A stretch of DNA of 64,000 nucleotides from the NCBI RefSeq assembly GCF_000317305.3, contig NC_023036.2, positions 4,340,001 through 4,404,000 of the forward strand. Reading direction: 5' to 3'. The notes beneath the pieces are model-generated. The model did no database searches and was not told where the DNA came from. It saw nothing but the letters and a program-made list of their open reading frames with translations. Origin of the DNA: Mycolicibacterium neoaurum VKM Ac-1815D. Lineage in GTDB: Bacteria; Actinomycetota; Actinomycetes; Mycobacteriales; Mycobacteriaceae. The position numbers and the translations under genes are program-made. Positions 26,902 through 34,784 of this stretch are shown piece by piece; position 1 is the first letter of the stretch; each line of letters starts with the position of its first letter.

Positions 26902-28044
26902 ATGTCCTCGACACATACCGACCTGGAAGCCGCGGTGCGCTCCGCGCTGAACAAGGTCGTCGACCCCGAACTGCGCCGTCCGATCACCGAGGTCGGAATG
27001 GTCAAAAGCGTCTCCATCGCCGACGACCATTCCGTCGCCGTCGAGATCTACCTGACCACCTCGGCCTGCCCGAAGAAGACCGAAATCGTGGACAAGGTCA
27101 CCGCCGCGGTGACCGACGTGCCCGGTACCGGCGCGGTCAGCGTCGCCCTCGATGTGATGAACGACGAACAGCGGGCCGAGTTGCGCAAGCTGCTGCGCGG
27201 CGATTCACGTGAGCCGGTGATCCCGTTCGCCCAGCCGAACTCGCTGACCCGGGTGTACGCCGTCGCCTCGGGTAAAGGCGGCGTCGGCAAGTCCAGTGTC
27301 ACGGTGAACCTGGCCGCCGCGCTCGCCGCACGCGGGCTGCAGGTCGGTGTCCTCGACGCCGATATCTACGGCCATTCGGTGCCGCGCATGATGGGCATCG
27401 TCGATCGACCGACCCAGGTCGATTCGATGATCCTGCCGCCGATCGCCCATGACGTGAAGGTCATCTCGATCGCGATGTTCACCCAGGGCAATACGCCGGT
27501 GGTGTGGCGCGGTCCAATGCTGCACCGGGCACTGCAACAGTTCCTCGCCGATGTCTACTGGGGCGACCTGGACGTGCTGCTGCTCGATCTTCCGCCGGGC
27601 ACCGGTGACATCGCCATCTCGGTGTCCCAGTTGATCCCCGGCGCGGAGATCCTGGTCGTCACCACGCCGCAGTCCGCCGCCGCCGAGGTCGCCGAACGCG
27701 CCGGTGCCATCGCGCTGCAGACCCGCCAGCGCATCGTGGGCGTCGTCGAGAACATGGCCGGTCTGACACTGCCAGACGGCACCGTCATGCGGGTGTTCGG
27801 TGAGGGCGGCGGCCGGCAGGTCGCCGAGTCGCTGACCCGTTCGGTCGGTGCCGAGGTGCCACTGTTGGGACAGGTGCCACTGGAGCCCGAGCTGGTCTCC
27901 GCGGGTGATTCCGGGGTGCCGCTGGTCTTGTCGGCGCCCGATTCCGCCGCGGGCAGGGAACTGCGCAAGGTCGCCGACGCCCTCGGTGCGCGCAAGCGCG
28001 GACTGGCAGGTATGTCACTGGGTCTGGACCCGGCCGGACGCTAG
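26902..28044 (+). CDS. mrp: Mrp/NBP35-family Fe-S cluster carrier ATPase
   Basis: 380 aa P-loop scaffold/carrier that holds and transfers Fe-S clusters in the cytoplasm. An N-terminal MIP18 (DUF59) domain (ALNKVVDPELRRPITEVGMV, TTSACPKK) is followed by the ATPase: deviant Walker A ASGKGGVGKSS, GVLDADIYGHSVPRM as switch I, LLLDLPPGTGD as Walker B, and VVTTPQ. I choose ATG 26902; GTG 26896 would add two residues but is too close to the -10. The bacterial CPXC pair of eukaryotic NBP35 is absent, as usual for this actinobacterial form. Rv1229c is 390 aa. It is convergent with tatB, 16 bp apart. Confidence 0.95.
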   Translation: MSSTHTDLEAAVRSALNKVVDPELRRPITEVGMVKSVSIADDHSVAVEIYLTTSACPKKTEIVDKVTAAVTDVPGTGAVSVALDVMNDEQRAELRKLLRGDSREPVIPFAQPNSLTRVYAVASGKGGVGKSSVTVNLAAALAARGLQVGVLDADIYGHSVPRMMGIVDRPTQVDSMILPPIAHDVKVISIAMFTQGNTPVVWRGPMLHRALQQFLADVYWGDLDVLLLDLPPGTGDIAISVSQLIPGAEILVVTTPQSAAAEVAERAGAIALQTRQRIVGVVENMAGLTLPDGTVMRVFGEGGGRQVAESLTRSVGAEVPLLGQVPLEPELVSAGDSGVPLVLSAPDSAAGRELRKVADALGARKRGLAGMSLGLDPAGR

Positions 28045-28060
28045 CCGGACACCGACCGCC

Positions 28061-28462
28061 TCAGGTCGCGTCCGCGTCGAATCTGGTGGGCCCGGGTTCC
28101 CGCGGCTTCGGCGGGGTCTCCGGGACGGCCGGTGTGGGCGCGTCGGGAGAGACCGGTTTGACCGGCTTGTCGAAGTTGCCGGTCAGGAACGAATCGTCAC
28201 CGTCGAGCAGATGCTTGGTCAGCGCGGCCCGCGGCGTCATACCGCGAAGCTTCTGCAACTCGCTCAACGGTTGACGCAGGTCGTCGAACTCGGGGCCGAG
28301 ATCCTCACGCAGTTGATTGGTTGCGCCGCTGAGATACTCGCGGGCCTGGCGCACCGCGTTGGAGGTCCACCGGATCGCTCCGGGCAACCGTTCCGGGCCG
28401 AGGATGACAAGACCCGCCACCACCAGGATGAGCATCTCGCCCCAGCCGACATTGGCGAACAT
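28061..28462 (-). CDS. tatB: Twin-arginine translocase subunit TatB
   Basis: 133 aa. Short periplasmic N-terminus, one transmembrane helix (GWGEMLILVVAGLVILGPERLP), the conserved hinge GPERLP, an amphipathic helix (AIRWTSNAVRQAREYL) and a variable charged/proline-rich tail. This is the receptor for folded Tat substrates with TatC. It begins 1 bp after the htrA stop, so it is translated from the sigE-rseA-htrA-tatB unit. Rv1224 is 131 aa. The other Tat genes are not in the window. Confidence 0.94.
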   Translation of the reverse strand: MFANVGWGEMLILVVAGLVILGPERLPGAIRWTSNAVRQAREYLSGATNQLREDLGPEFDDLRQPLSELQKLRGMTPRAALTKHLLDGDDSFLTGNFDKPVKPVSPDAPTPAVPETPPKPREPGPTRFDADAT

Positions 28463-28463
28463 C

Positions 28464-29954
28464 TCAGGCCGTGCCGTCGCCGATCGGCGTGACGGTCAAC
28501 GTGACCGGGCGTCCGTCGCGCAGCACCTCGACGGGCGCCGGCTCGCCGATCTTCAGCTGACGGACCGCGACGACGAACTCGTCGGCGTCTGCCACCTTGC
28601 GGTTACCGATCTTGATCACCACGTCATTCTCCAGGATGCCCGCCCGCTCGGCAGGCCCACCGGCCTTGACGTTGGCGATCTGGGCTCCGGAGGCCAGATC
28701 GTTGCTGACCGAACGGGCCGTCAGGCCCAGCGACGGGTGCTCGATCTTGCCCGCCTCGATCAGCTTCTGGACGACATCCTTGACCTCGTTGACCGGAATG
28801 GCGAAGCCGAGGCCACTGGCGCTGTCCGACAACGACTTTCCTGCCGTATTGATGCCGATGACCTCAGCGTTCATATTGATCAGCGGGCCACCGGAGTTGC
28901 CGTGGTTGATCGAGGCGTCGGTCTGCACGCCGTCGATCACGGTGTCGGTGTCCGAACCGTCGCCGGACAGCGGCAGCGGCCGATGCAGCGCGCTGATGAT
29001 GCCGCTGGTGACGGTGCTGCGCAGGCCCAGGGGCGCACCGGCGGCGATGACTTCCTCGCCGACCTGGAGCTTCTCGGAGTCACCGAGCCGGGCCACGGTG
29101 AGATTGTCGACGTTGTCGACCTTGAGCACCGCGAGATCGGTCTTGGGATCGCGGCCGACGAGGTTGGCGGGCACCGACTTGCCGTCGTTGAAGACGACGA
29201 ACATCTTGAACTTGGCCGGGTTCTTGGCGGCCTCGGAGATGACGTGATTGTTGGTCACGATGTAACCGCGGCCGTCGACCACCACACCGGATCCCTGGGA
29301 TCCCGACTGATCGCTGGTGGCCTCGATGGTGACCACCGAATCGGCCACCGCGGCAGCCACCTCGGCGAGCCGGCCCGCGGGTTGAGCGGGTAGGTCGCTC
29401 GTTTCGAGGGTGACCTTGGAGGTGGTGAAGGCCTCGACGACCTCGGCGGTCTTGTTGCCGACCAGACCGCCGAGCGCGCCGATCAGCAGGGCGATCAGCG
29501 CAAGGATCACCAGCGCGACGACCGAGACCTTGCGACCGAAGAGCACGTCGCGCACCCCGAGCTTGCCCTGGGGCGCCTGCACCACCACCGGCGCGGAGGC
29601 CACGACGGCCGGCGCACCGAGCGCTGCGGCCGCGGACGGGTCGCGCCACGGGTCAGGGGTGTCGTCTTCATCGGAGAGGTTCTCGGCATCCAACGCACCG
29701 GCGTCGGCGGGATGACGTTGCAACGAGTCGCCGCCGGCGTACGGCCGGCCGAAGGCCTCGGCCAGTACCGGGTCCGGGTTCAGGCTCTTGGGGGTGTACT
29801 CCCCCTGGTCGACGTGCTTGTCGGCACCCAGGAACGAACCGGACACACCGGCGGGGCGGCCGAAGGCACGTTGCGAGGCGGGATCCACCGGCGGACGCGA
29901 CACCGGGCGCGGAGCCAACCGAGGGTTGTTACCCGATTCGTCCTTGTTGCTCAC
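28464..29954 (-). CDS. htrA: HtrA/DegP-like membrane-anchored serine protease
   Basis: 496 aa envelope-stress protease. Cytoplasmic Pro/Asp-rich N-terminus (about 140 residues), one transmembrane helix (VVALVILALIALLIGALGGLVG, cut here to residues 145-166), then the trypsin-like domain outside the membrane. Catalytic triad His237 (TNNHVI), Asp273 (KTDLAVLK) and Ser354 (GNSGGPL); one PDZ domain from about residue 395 (LGLTARSVSNDLASGAQIA). Rv1223 is about 528 aa. It lies 71 bp after rseA and 1 bp before tatB, so it belongs to the sigE regulon operon and probably degrades misfolded envelope proteins or regulates stress signalling. Confidence 0.95.
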   Translation of the reverse strand: MSNKDESGNNPRLAPRPVSRPPVDPASQRAFGRPAGVSGSFLGADKHVDQGEYTPKSLNPDPVLAEAFGRPYAGGDSLQRHPADAGALDAENLSDEDDTPDPWRDPSAAAALGAPAVVASAPVVVQAPQGKLGVRDVLFGRKVSVVALVILALIALLIGALGGLVGNKTAEVVEAFTTSKVTLETSDLPAQPAGRLAEVAAAVADSVVTIEATSDQSGSQGSGVVVDGRGYIVTNNHVISEAAKNPAKFKMFVVFNDGKSVPANLVGRDPKTDLAVLKVDNVDNLTVARLGDSEKLQVGEEVIAAGAPLGLRSTVTSGIISALHRPLPLSGDGSDTDTVIDGVQTDASINHGNSGGPLINMNAEVIGINTAGKSLSDSASGLGFAIPVNEVKDVVQKLIEAGKIEHPSLGLTARSVSNDLASGAQIANVKAGGPAERAGILENDVVIKIGNRKVADADEFVVAVRQLKIGEPAPVEVLRDGRPVTLTVTPIGDGTA

Positions 29955-30025
29955 CCGTGCATCACTCCCCGGTCACAGCACGCATCCTCGGTTGGCACGC
30001 GCGACTACTGGTCTCGATTGCAACC

Positions 30026-30421
30026 CTACCGGCGCTTACGGCGCGCCCTGGCGACGCCGTCTGCGACGCGCTGTGGGTCTTCATTGGACGGCTGCTCCGG
30101 TGGATCCCGGTCCGGGATCTGGGACAACAGGCCGAGTAGAGAGCTGGGCATCGCGATATGGCAGGAATCGCGTAATGCGGTACGGGCCTGACGCTGGGCC
30201 TCGACCTCGTCGGCGCACATCGGGCACAGCGAGAGGTGGTGGCCGGCGCGCAGATGTGCCGTCATCCGGAGCTCACCGTCGACGAAGGCGGCAATTGCCT
30301 CGGGCGAGAGATGCTCGGTGGAGCCGAACCGGCGCGGGCCGACCGGGGCGCTGCTCTGCGACGCGAACTGGGTCGGCAGCCAGGAGAATGCGCGACGGAA
30401 TACATCGCCAGGGTCGGCCAT
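30026..30421 (-). CDS. rseA: Anti-sigma-E factor RseA
   Basis: 131 aa zinc-associated anti-sigma factor that binds SigE. The ZAS motif H-x3-C-x2-C is present as HLSLCPMC (His62, Cys66, Cys69). The N-terminal FRRAFSWLPTQFASQS and FGSTEHLSPEAIAAFVDGEL are typical of the mycobacterial protein. I choose ATG 30421 because homology begins at MADPGDVF; the open frame extends 28 codons upstream without similarity. No transmembrane helix, so it is soluble, as in M. tuberculosis (Rv1222, 154 aa); the C-terminal tail is shorter. In M. tuberculosis RseA is phosphorylated by PknB and degraded by ClpC1P2, which releases SigE. It lies 90 bp after sigE. Confidence 0.93.
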   Translation of the reverse strand: MADPGDVFRRAFSWLPTQFASQSSAPVGPRRFGSTEHLSPEAIAAFVDGELRMTAHLRAGHHLSLCPMCADEVEAQRQARTALRDSCHIAMPSSLLGLLSQIPDRDPPEQPSNEDPQRVADGVARARRKRR

Positions 30422-30511
30422 CGCCCCGCTCCTTCCGGATCGCCGCATCGTCACACCGACAACACTCATCTGAATGTAGCGCGGTACGCCGCAGCGCACA
30501 CCCACGACCGC

Positions 30512-31282
30512 TCAGGCCGACGCGCTCAGCTGGTCGGAGTTCTTGGCCAGGTGCTCACGAAGAGCCTGGCGACCGCGGTGGATCCGGCTGCGGACGGTGC
30601 CGAGCTTCACGCCGAGGGTGGCGCCGATCTCTTCATACGACAGACCCTCGATATCGCACAGCACGACGGCGGCGCGGAACTCCGGCGGCAGTGAGTCCAG
30701 CGCTGCCTGCAGATCGGGGCCCAACCGCGAATCGTGGTAGATCTGCTCCGGGTTCGGGTCCTCGGCGGGCACCCGGTCATAGTCCTCGGGCAGCGCCTCC
30801 ATACGGATGCGGGTGCGGCGACGGACCATGTCGAGGAACAGGTTGGTGGTGATGCGGTGCAACCAGCCCTCGAAGGTGCCGGCCTGGTAGTTGTGCACCG
30901 AGCGGAAGACCCTGATGAAGGTCTCCTGGGTCAGGTCCTCGGCGTCCTGCTGATTACCGGAAAGGCGGTAGGCCAGCCGGTAGACGCGGTCGGCGTGTTG
31001 GCGCACCAGCTCATCCCAAGACGGCATGGCCGCCTTGTCGCCGGTGGCGTCGAACACCGCGGTGCCGGTCAGCTCGTCGGAGGGCTCGACCCACTCGCCG
31101 TCGGTGAACTGCTCCAGGTGGGGCATGGTGACGGGACTGGCAGCCGGGCTGCTCGTGGTGCTCACTGAAGCGGTGATCGGATCCTCCAAATCGAGATGGC
31201 AGGCGGACGTCTGCTCGTTGCTAGGGGAAACGTGGCCGGTATCGGCCGTATTCCGAAGACGCAAGCTGTCGCCGTGTTCCAT
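30512..31282 (-). CDS. sigE: ECF RNA polymerase sigma factor SigE
   Basis: 256 aa extracytoplasmic-function sigma factor controlling surface and envelope stress. Region 2: LVRQHADRVYRLAYRLSGN, then QDAEDLTQETFIRVFRSV. Region 4: LPPEFRAAVVLCDIEGLSYEEIGATLGVKLGTVRSRIHRGR. The 80-residue head ends in the mycobacterial WVEPSD-LTGTAVFDATGDKA segment. ATG 31282 gives the M. tuberculosis-like length (257 aa) and has GGGAGAA upstream; an ATG at 31384 would add 34 residues of unrelated type. SigE heads could also initiate at internal codons, as reported for M. tuberculosis. Upstream lies a possible MprA box. Downstream are rseA, htrA and tatB. Confidence 0.95.
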   Translation of the reverse strand: MEHGDSLRLRNTADTGHVSPSNEQTSACHLDLEDPITASVSTTSSPAASPVTMPHLEQFTDGEWVEPSDELTGTAVFDATGDKAAMPSWDELVRQHADRVYRLAYRLSGNQQDAEDLTQETFIRVFRSVHNYQAGTFEGWLHRITTNLFLDMVRRRTRIRMEALPEDYDRVPAEDPNPEQIYHDSRLGPDLQAALDSLPPEFRAAVVLCDIEGLSYEEIGATLGVKLGTVRSRIHRGRQALREHLAKNSDQLSASA

Positions 31283-31327
31283 GCGTAGTACGTTCTCCCG
31301 CCGGGGTGTGCCAGGCATATGAGCAAA

Positions 31328-31346
31328 CTGAACAATTCCTGAGAAA
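31328..31346 (-). promoter_or_regulatory. Candidate MprA box upstream of sigE
   Basis: On the sigE strand, TTTCTCAG-GAA-TTGTTCAG forms two 8-bp direct repeats (6 of 8 identical) separated by 3 bp, 46 bp before the sigE start. This is the architecture I recall for sites of the MprAB two-component regulator, which activates sigE in M. tuberculosis. Confidence 0.4.
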
Positions 31347-31445
31347 GCAGATACCCACGCCGCAACCAGGCAAAACGGGCACATTTTCGTTGTGATCTCC
31401 GCATCAGGGGCGGGCGTGTCGGCGGGCGTCTGAGCACCGCTGCTC

Positions 31446-31451
31446 TACGCT
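31446..31451 (+). promoter_or_regulatory. -10 box (TACGCT), leaderless type
   Basis: TACGCT ends 6 nt before ATG 31458 of the O-methyltransferase gene. Confidence 0.5.
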
Positions 31452-31457
31452 GCGGGC

Positions 31458-32099
31458 ATGGCCAGCACCGACGACGCCGCCCAGTCGATCGTCTCGCACG
31501 CGGAGGCGTCGATCACCGAGGACGCCGTGACCGCCGCGGCCCGCGAGCGCGCCGTCGACAGCGGGGCCGGCGCCGTCACCCCCGCGGTCGGCGCTCTGTT
31601 GTCGGTGTTGGCGCGGTTGACCGGCGCCAAGGCCGTGGTCGAGGTGGGCACCGGCGCGGGCGTGAGCGGGTTGTGGTTGTTGGCCGGCATGCGTGAGGAC
31701 GGCGTTCTGACCACCATCGACGTCGAGCCCGAGTACCAGCGCCTGGCCAAGCAGGCGTTCACAGAAGCGGGCGTCGGCGCCTCGCGCACCCGGCTGATCG
31801 GCGGCCGCGCCCAAGAGGTGCTGACCCGGCTGGCCGACGAGTCCTACGACCTGGTCTTCATCGACGCCGCGCCCGCCGACCAACCCCAGTTCGTCGCCGA
31901 GGGTGTGCGCCTGCTGCGGGCCGGTGGGGCCATCGTGGTACATCGCGCGGCGCTCGGCGGCCGGGCCGGTGACGCGTCGGCCAATGACGCCGAGGTCAGC
32001 GCGGTCCGCGAAGCAGCCAGGCTGATCGCCGAGGACGAGCGCTTCACCCCGGTGCTGGTGCCGCTGGGCGACGGGCTGCTCGCCGCCGCCCGCGACTGA
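31458..32099 (+). CDS. SAM-dependent O-methyltransferase, class I (Rv1220c-like)
   Basis: 213 aa caffeoyl-CoA/catechol-O-methyltransferase-like protein. Motif I is VVEVGTGAGVSGLWLL; the acidic end of strand 2 is TIDVEPEYQ; motif II is YDLVFIDAAPADQPQF with a metal-binding Asp. The C-terminal strand FTPVLVPLGDGLLAAARD completes the fold. The substrate is unknown. Rv1220c (215 aa) is likewise divergent from sigE. It is preceded by a leaderless -10 box. In some strains the protein may be surface-exposed, but no signal peptide is visible here. Confidence 0.9.
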   Translation: MASTDDAAQSIVSHAEASITEDAVTAAARERAVDSGAGAVTPAVGALLSVLARLTGAKAVVEVGTGAGVSGLWLLAGMREDGVLTTIDVEPEYQRLAKQAFTEAGVGASRTRLIGGRAQEVLTRLADESYDLVFIDAAPADQPQFVAEGVRLLRAGGAIVVHRAALGGRAGDASANDAEVSAVREAARLIAEDERFTPVLVPLGDGLLAAARD

Positions 32100-32130
32100 C
32101 CCTCCCCTACTCCCGCGAGTCTTTCCTCCC

Positions 32131-32190
32131 GCGAGCAGACGCATATTCCCCCAAATGTGACCCCCTCCAGGGGTACATGGGTCTGCTCGT
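32131..32190. repeat. Imperfect palindrome, GCGAGCAGAC family, upstream copy
   Basis: GCGAGCAGAC (32131-32140) and GTCTGCTCGT (32181-32190) match in 9 of 10 positions, and pairing continues inwards with mismatches to runs of C and G. A second CTCCCGCGAG lies about 20 bp upstream. It sits between the methyltransferase stop and the inserted AbiEi/nuclease gene. Confidence 0.65.
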
Positions 32191-32256
32191 GGAGTTATCA
32201 ACAGGCATCGTGGCCGGTGCCTGGCATCTCCGGGCGACGACGGCAAGTATCACGTC

Positions 32257-33132
32257 ATGTCGTTGCACGAGCTCTTCGCCGCGTGCGGCGGAGTCGTGAC
32301 ACGACAGCAGATCCTGAGCGTGGCCACACCTAAGCGCGTCGAAGTCATGTTGGGCAAAGGCGAGTTGATACGCGTCCGCCGTGGCATCTACGCGTTGCAC
32401 ACTCCCGACGTCGCTGCGCGCCTCGCCGCATTGGACATCTGCGCCGGTGAACGGGTCGTCGCGTGCATGAACACCGCGGCCGAGCTCTATGGCTTCAACA
32501 CCGAGCCCGACGATCGCATCCATGTGCTCGACCCTGGCATTCGATTGCGTCCGACTCCAGATGTCATGGTGCATCAACGAATTGGTGCACCACTGAAACT
32601 CGTCGGTGGCCGATTGTGCACCGCCCCGGCATGGACAGCCGTCGAGATCGCGCGTTCGGTTCGGCGTCCGCGAGCGCTTGCCGTCCTCGACTCGGCCCTA
32701 CGCTCGCGTACCTGCGATGCGGGCGCTCTCACCGCTGCCATCGACGAGCAGCGCGGCCGACGCGGCATCGTGCAGGTGCGTGAGTTGGTCTCGCTCGCCG
32801 ACGGTCGCGCCGAATCACCCATGGAAAGCGAAGCCCGTCTGGCCTTTCACGATGGCGGCCTACCGGCACCGCAAGTGCAATACGAGATCGTCGACCTGCA
32901 CGGGCGCTTGTGGCGCGTCGACTTCGCGTGGCCCGAGTTCAGGTTGGTCGCCGAGTACGAAAGCATGGAATGGCACGCCAACCCCGTCTCGTTGCGCCAC
33001 GACCGGATGAAGGTGGCGCGACTGCAGGAGTGCGGTTGGCTGACCAGCCCACTGGTCGTCGATGACGTCCGGCGCCATCCCGACGACTTGGTGGCGCGAC
33101 TGGGCCTCCATATGGCGCAGCGCGCGAGCTGA
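32257..33132 (+). CDS. AbiEi-like winged-helix / PD-(D/E)XK nuclease-like protein (DUF559-type)
   Basis: 291 aa. Residues 1-50 resemble the winged-helix head of AbiEi-type antitoxins (GGVVTRQQILSVATPKRVEVML, then IRVRRGIYAL). The middle continues as an AbiEi-like domain. Residues ~185-285 resemble DUF559/Vsr-type endonuclease folds: MESEARLAFHDGGLP, WRVDFAWPEFRLVAEYES and MKVARLQECGW; the likely catalytic set is Glu, Asp (VDF) and Glu (AEYE), though the canonical Lys is not clear. No partner toxin lies beside it. Such genes occur in several copies per mycobacterial genome. It separates genes that I recall as neighbours in M. tuberculosis (Rv1220c/Rv1219c), and palindromes flank it; the downstream one overlaps its stop codon. 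It also uses more AAA, TTG and ATA codons than its neighbours. Function unknown. Confidence 0.8.
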   Translation: MSLHELFAACGGVVTRQQILSVATPKRVEVMLGKGELIRVRRGIYALHTPDVAARLAALDICAGERVVACMNTAAELYGFNTEPDDRIHVLDPGIRLRPTPDVMVHQRIGAPLKLVGGRLCTAPAWTAVEIARSVRRPRALAVLDSALRSRTCDAGALTAAIDEQRGRRGIVQVRELVSLADGRAESPMESEARLAFHDGGLPAPQVQYEIVDLHGRLWRVDFAWPEFRLVAEYESMEWHANPVSLRHDRMKVARLQECGWLTSPLVVDDVRRHPDDLVARLGLHMAQRAS

Positions 33133-33186
33133 GCAGACGCGTTTACCCCCGTTGACAGGCTTTTCAGGGGGTAAACGCGTCTGCTC
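33131..33186. repeat. Perfect 20-bp palindrome, GAGCAGACGCG family, downstream copy
   Basis: GAGCAGACGCGTTTACCCCC (33131-33150) is the exact complement of the arm at 33167-33186, around a 16-nt loop. The first two bases of the left arm supply the last two bases of the TGA stop of the preceding gene. The outer right flank continues GCGGG, so the full family core GCGAGCAGACG is present on that side. It would make a very stable hairpin and may terminate transcription. Confidence 0.85.
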
Positions 33187-33208
33187 GCGGGAGAACCTTG
33201 ACCACCGA

Positions 33209-33244
33209 CTGAACGGGCGTTTAATCTGTTGAACATGCGTTCAA
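33209..33244 (+). promoter_or_regulatory. Twin operator and leaderless promoter of the TetR-ABC exporter operon
   Basis: TTGAAC-ATGC-GTTCAA (33229-33244) is a perfect interrupted palindrome spanning the ATG at 33235. A weaker copy CTGAAC-GGGC-GTTTAA lies at 33209-33224. Their centres are exactly 20 bp apart, two helical turns. The -10 TAATCT (33222-33227) lies between and partly inside them, 7 nt before the ATG. TetR dimers bound here would block RNA polymerase, giving autorepression. Confidence 0.65.
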
Positions 33245-33894
33245 GCGAGGACCTGACCACCGCGGCCCGCATCCGCGACGCGGCGATCGAGCAGTTCGGC
33301 ACGCACGGGTTCACCACCGGGGTTCGCGCCATCGCCGCCGCGGCCGGCGTCAGCCCCGGTCTGGTGATCCACCACTTCGGCTCCAAGGACGGCCTTCGCA
33401 AGGCATGCGACGACTACATCGCCGAGTACATCCGCACCGCCAAATCCGAGTCCATCCAGTCCTCGGACCCGGCCACCTGGCTCGCGCAGATGGCCGAGAT
33501 CGAGGAGTACGCACCGCTGATGGTCTACCTGGTGCGCAGCATGCAGACCGGCGGCGACCTGGCCAAGGCGTTCTGGCAGCGGATGCTCGACAACACCGAG
33601 CAGTACCTCGACGACGGTGTGCGCGCAGGCACCATCAAACCCAGTGACGACCCCAAGGCGCGGGCACGATTCCTCGGCATGCTCGGCGGCGGCGGATTCC
33701 TGCTCTACCTCCAGTTACACGACAACCCCACCGATATCCGCGCAGTACTGCGCGATTACGCCGAGGACATGGTGTTGCCCGCCCTGGAGATCTACACCCG
33801 CGGCCTGCTGACCGACACCACCATGTACGACGCCTTCATCGCCCAACGCCGACAGGGCATCCCGTTCAGCCATCCCACCGAAGGGAGTCGATGA
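33235..33894 (+). CDS. TetR-family repressor of the downstream ABC exporter (Rv1219c/RaaS-like)
   Basis: 219 aa. The N-terminal HTH is RIRDAAIEQFGTHGFTTGVRAIAAAAGVSPGLVIHHFGSKDGL, read across residues ~12-55 (quoted here only as landmarks AAIEQFGTHGF and GVSPGLVIHHF). The remainder is an all-helical ligand-binding domain. ATG 33235 follows a -10 box by 7 nt; the TTG at 33229 would be too close. In M. tuberculosis Rv1219c (RaaS) represses Rv1218c-Rv1217c, an exporter linked to drug tolerance and long-term survival; gene order here is the same. The stop overlaps the ATPase start (ATGA). Confidence 0.9.
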   Translation: MRSSEDLTTAARIRDAAIEQFGTHGFTTGVRAIAAAAGVSPGLVIHHFGSKDGLRKACDDYIAEYIRTAKSESIQSSDPATWLAQMAEIEEYAPLMVYLVRSMQTGGDLAKAFWQRMLDNTEQYLDDGVRAGTIKPSDDPKARARFLGMLGGGGFLLYLQLHDNPTDIRAVLRDYAEDMVLPALEIYTRGLLTDTTMYDAFIAQRRQGIPFSHPTEGSR

Positions 33895-34784
33895 TGACCG
33901 ACGCAGTACAGATCCAGAGACTGACGAAGCGGTTCGGCCGCAGCATCGCACTCGATGGCTTGGACCTGACGGTGGCGCCCGGGGAGGTGACCGGATTCCT
34001 CGGCCCGAACGGCGCAGGGAAATCGACGACCATCCGGGTGTTGCTCGGCCTGTTGCGCGCCGACGGCGGACACGTCCGACTGCTCGGCGGCGATCCCTGG
34101 CGCGATGCCGTCGCCCTGCACCGGCGCATCGCCTATGTCCCCGGCGATGTCACGTTGTGGCCCAACCTCACCGGCGCACAGGCGATCGATTTCCTGGCCC
34201 GGCTGCGCAACGGCGCGGTCGACACCCGTCGCCGCGACGAGCTCATCGAGCGCTTCGAACTCGACCCTGACAAGGTGGCGCGCACTTACTCCAAGGGCAA
34301 TCGGCAGAAGGTCGCCATCGTCGCCGCCTTCAGCACCGACGCCGAGCTCTACATCCTCGACGAACCGACCTCCGGCTTGGACCCGTTGATGGAGAAGAAC
34401 TTTCAAAAGTGCGTCGCCGAGGTCGCCGACCGTGGCGCGGCAGTGCTGTTGTCCAGCCATATCCTCGCCGAGGTCGAGCAGCTCTGTGACACCGTCACGA
34501 TCATCAGGTCCGGCAAGACCGTGCGCTCCGGGTCGCTCACCGACCTGCGCCATCTGATGCGCACGACGGTCACCGCGCGTACCCGTACCGCGGGCACCGG
34601 GTGGGCGGACCTGCCGTTCGTCCACGACTTCGCCGAGCACGACGGCCAGGTCTGCTTCTCGGTCGATCGCGCCGACCTGGACATCGCCATGGAACACCTC
34701 ACCGGACTGGGCATCACCGAGCTACAGGTCGCCGCGGCGTCATTGGAAGACCTGTTCATGCGTGAGTATCAGGCGGCCGGCTGA
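33891..34784 (+). CDS. ABC exporter ATPase (Rv1218c-like)
   Basis: 297 aa nucleotide-binding subunit of a multidrug-type exporter. Walker A GPNGAGKST, signature-like YSKGNRQKVAIVAAF (the usual LSGGQ is replaced by YSKGN, as in this DrrA-like subfamily), Walker B LYILDEPTSGLDP and the H-loop VLLSSHILAEVE. A C-terminal ~75-residue extension is of the DrrA/CcmA type. It overlaps the repressor gene by 4 bp and the permease gene by 1 bp. Rv1218c is 311 aa and has been linked to efflux of several chemical classes of antimycobacterial compounds. Confidence 0.93.
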   Translation: MMTDAVQIQRLTKRFGRSIALDGLDLTVAPGEVTGFLGPNGAGKSTTIRVLLGLLRADGGHVRLLGGDPWRDAVALHRRIAYVPGDVTLWPNLTGAQAIDFLARLRNGAVDTRRRDELIERFELDPDKVARTYSKGNRQKVAIVAAFSTDAELYILDEPTSGLDPLMEKNFQKCVAEVADRGAAVLLSSHILAEVEQLCDTVTIIRSGKTVRSGSLTDLRHLMRTTVTARTRTAGTGWADLPFVHDFAEHDGQVCFSVDRADLDIAMEHLTGLGITELQVAAASLEDLFMREYQAAG

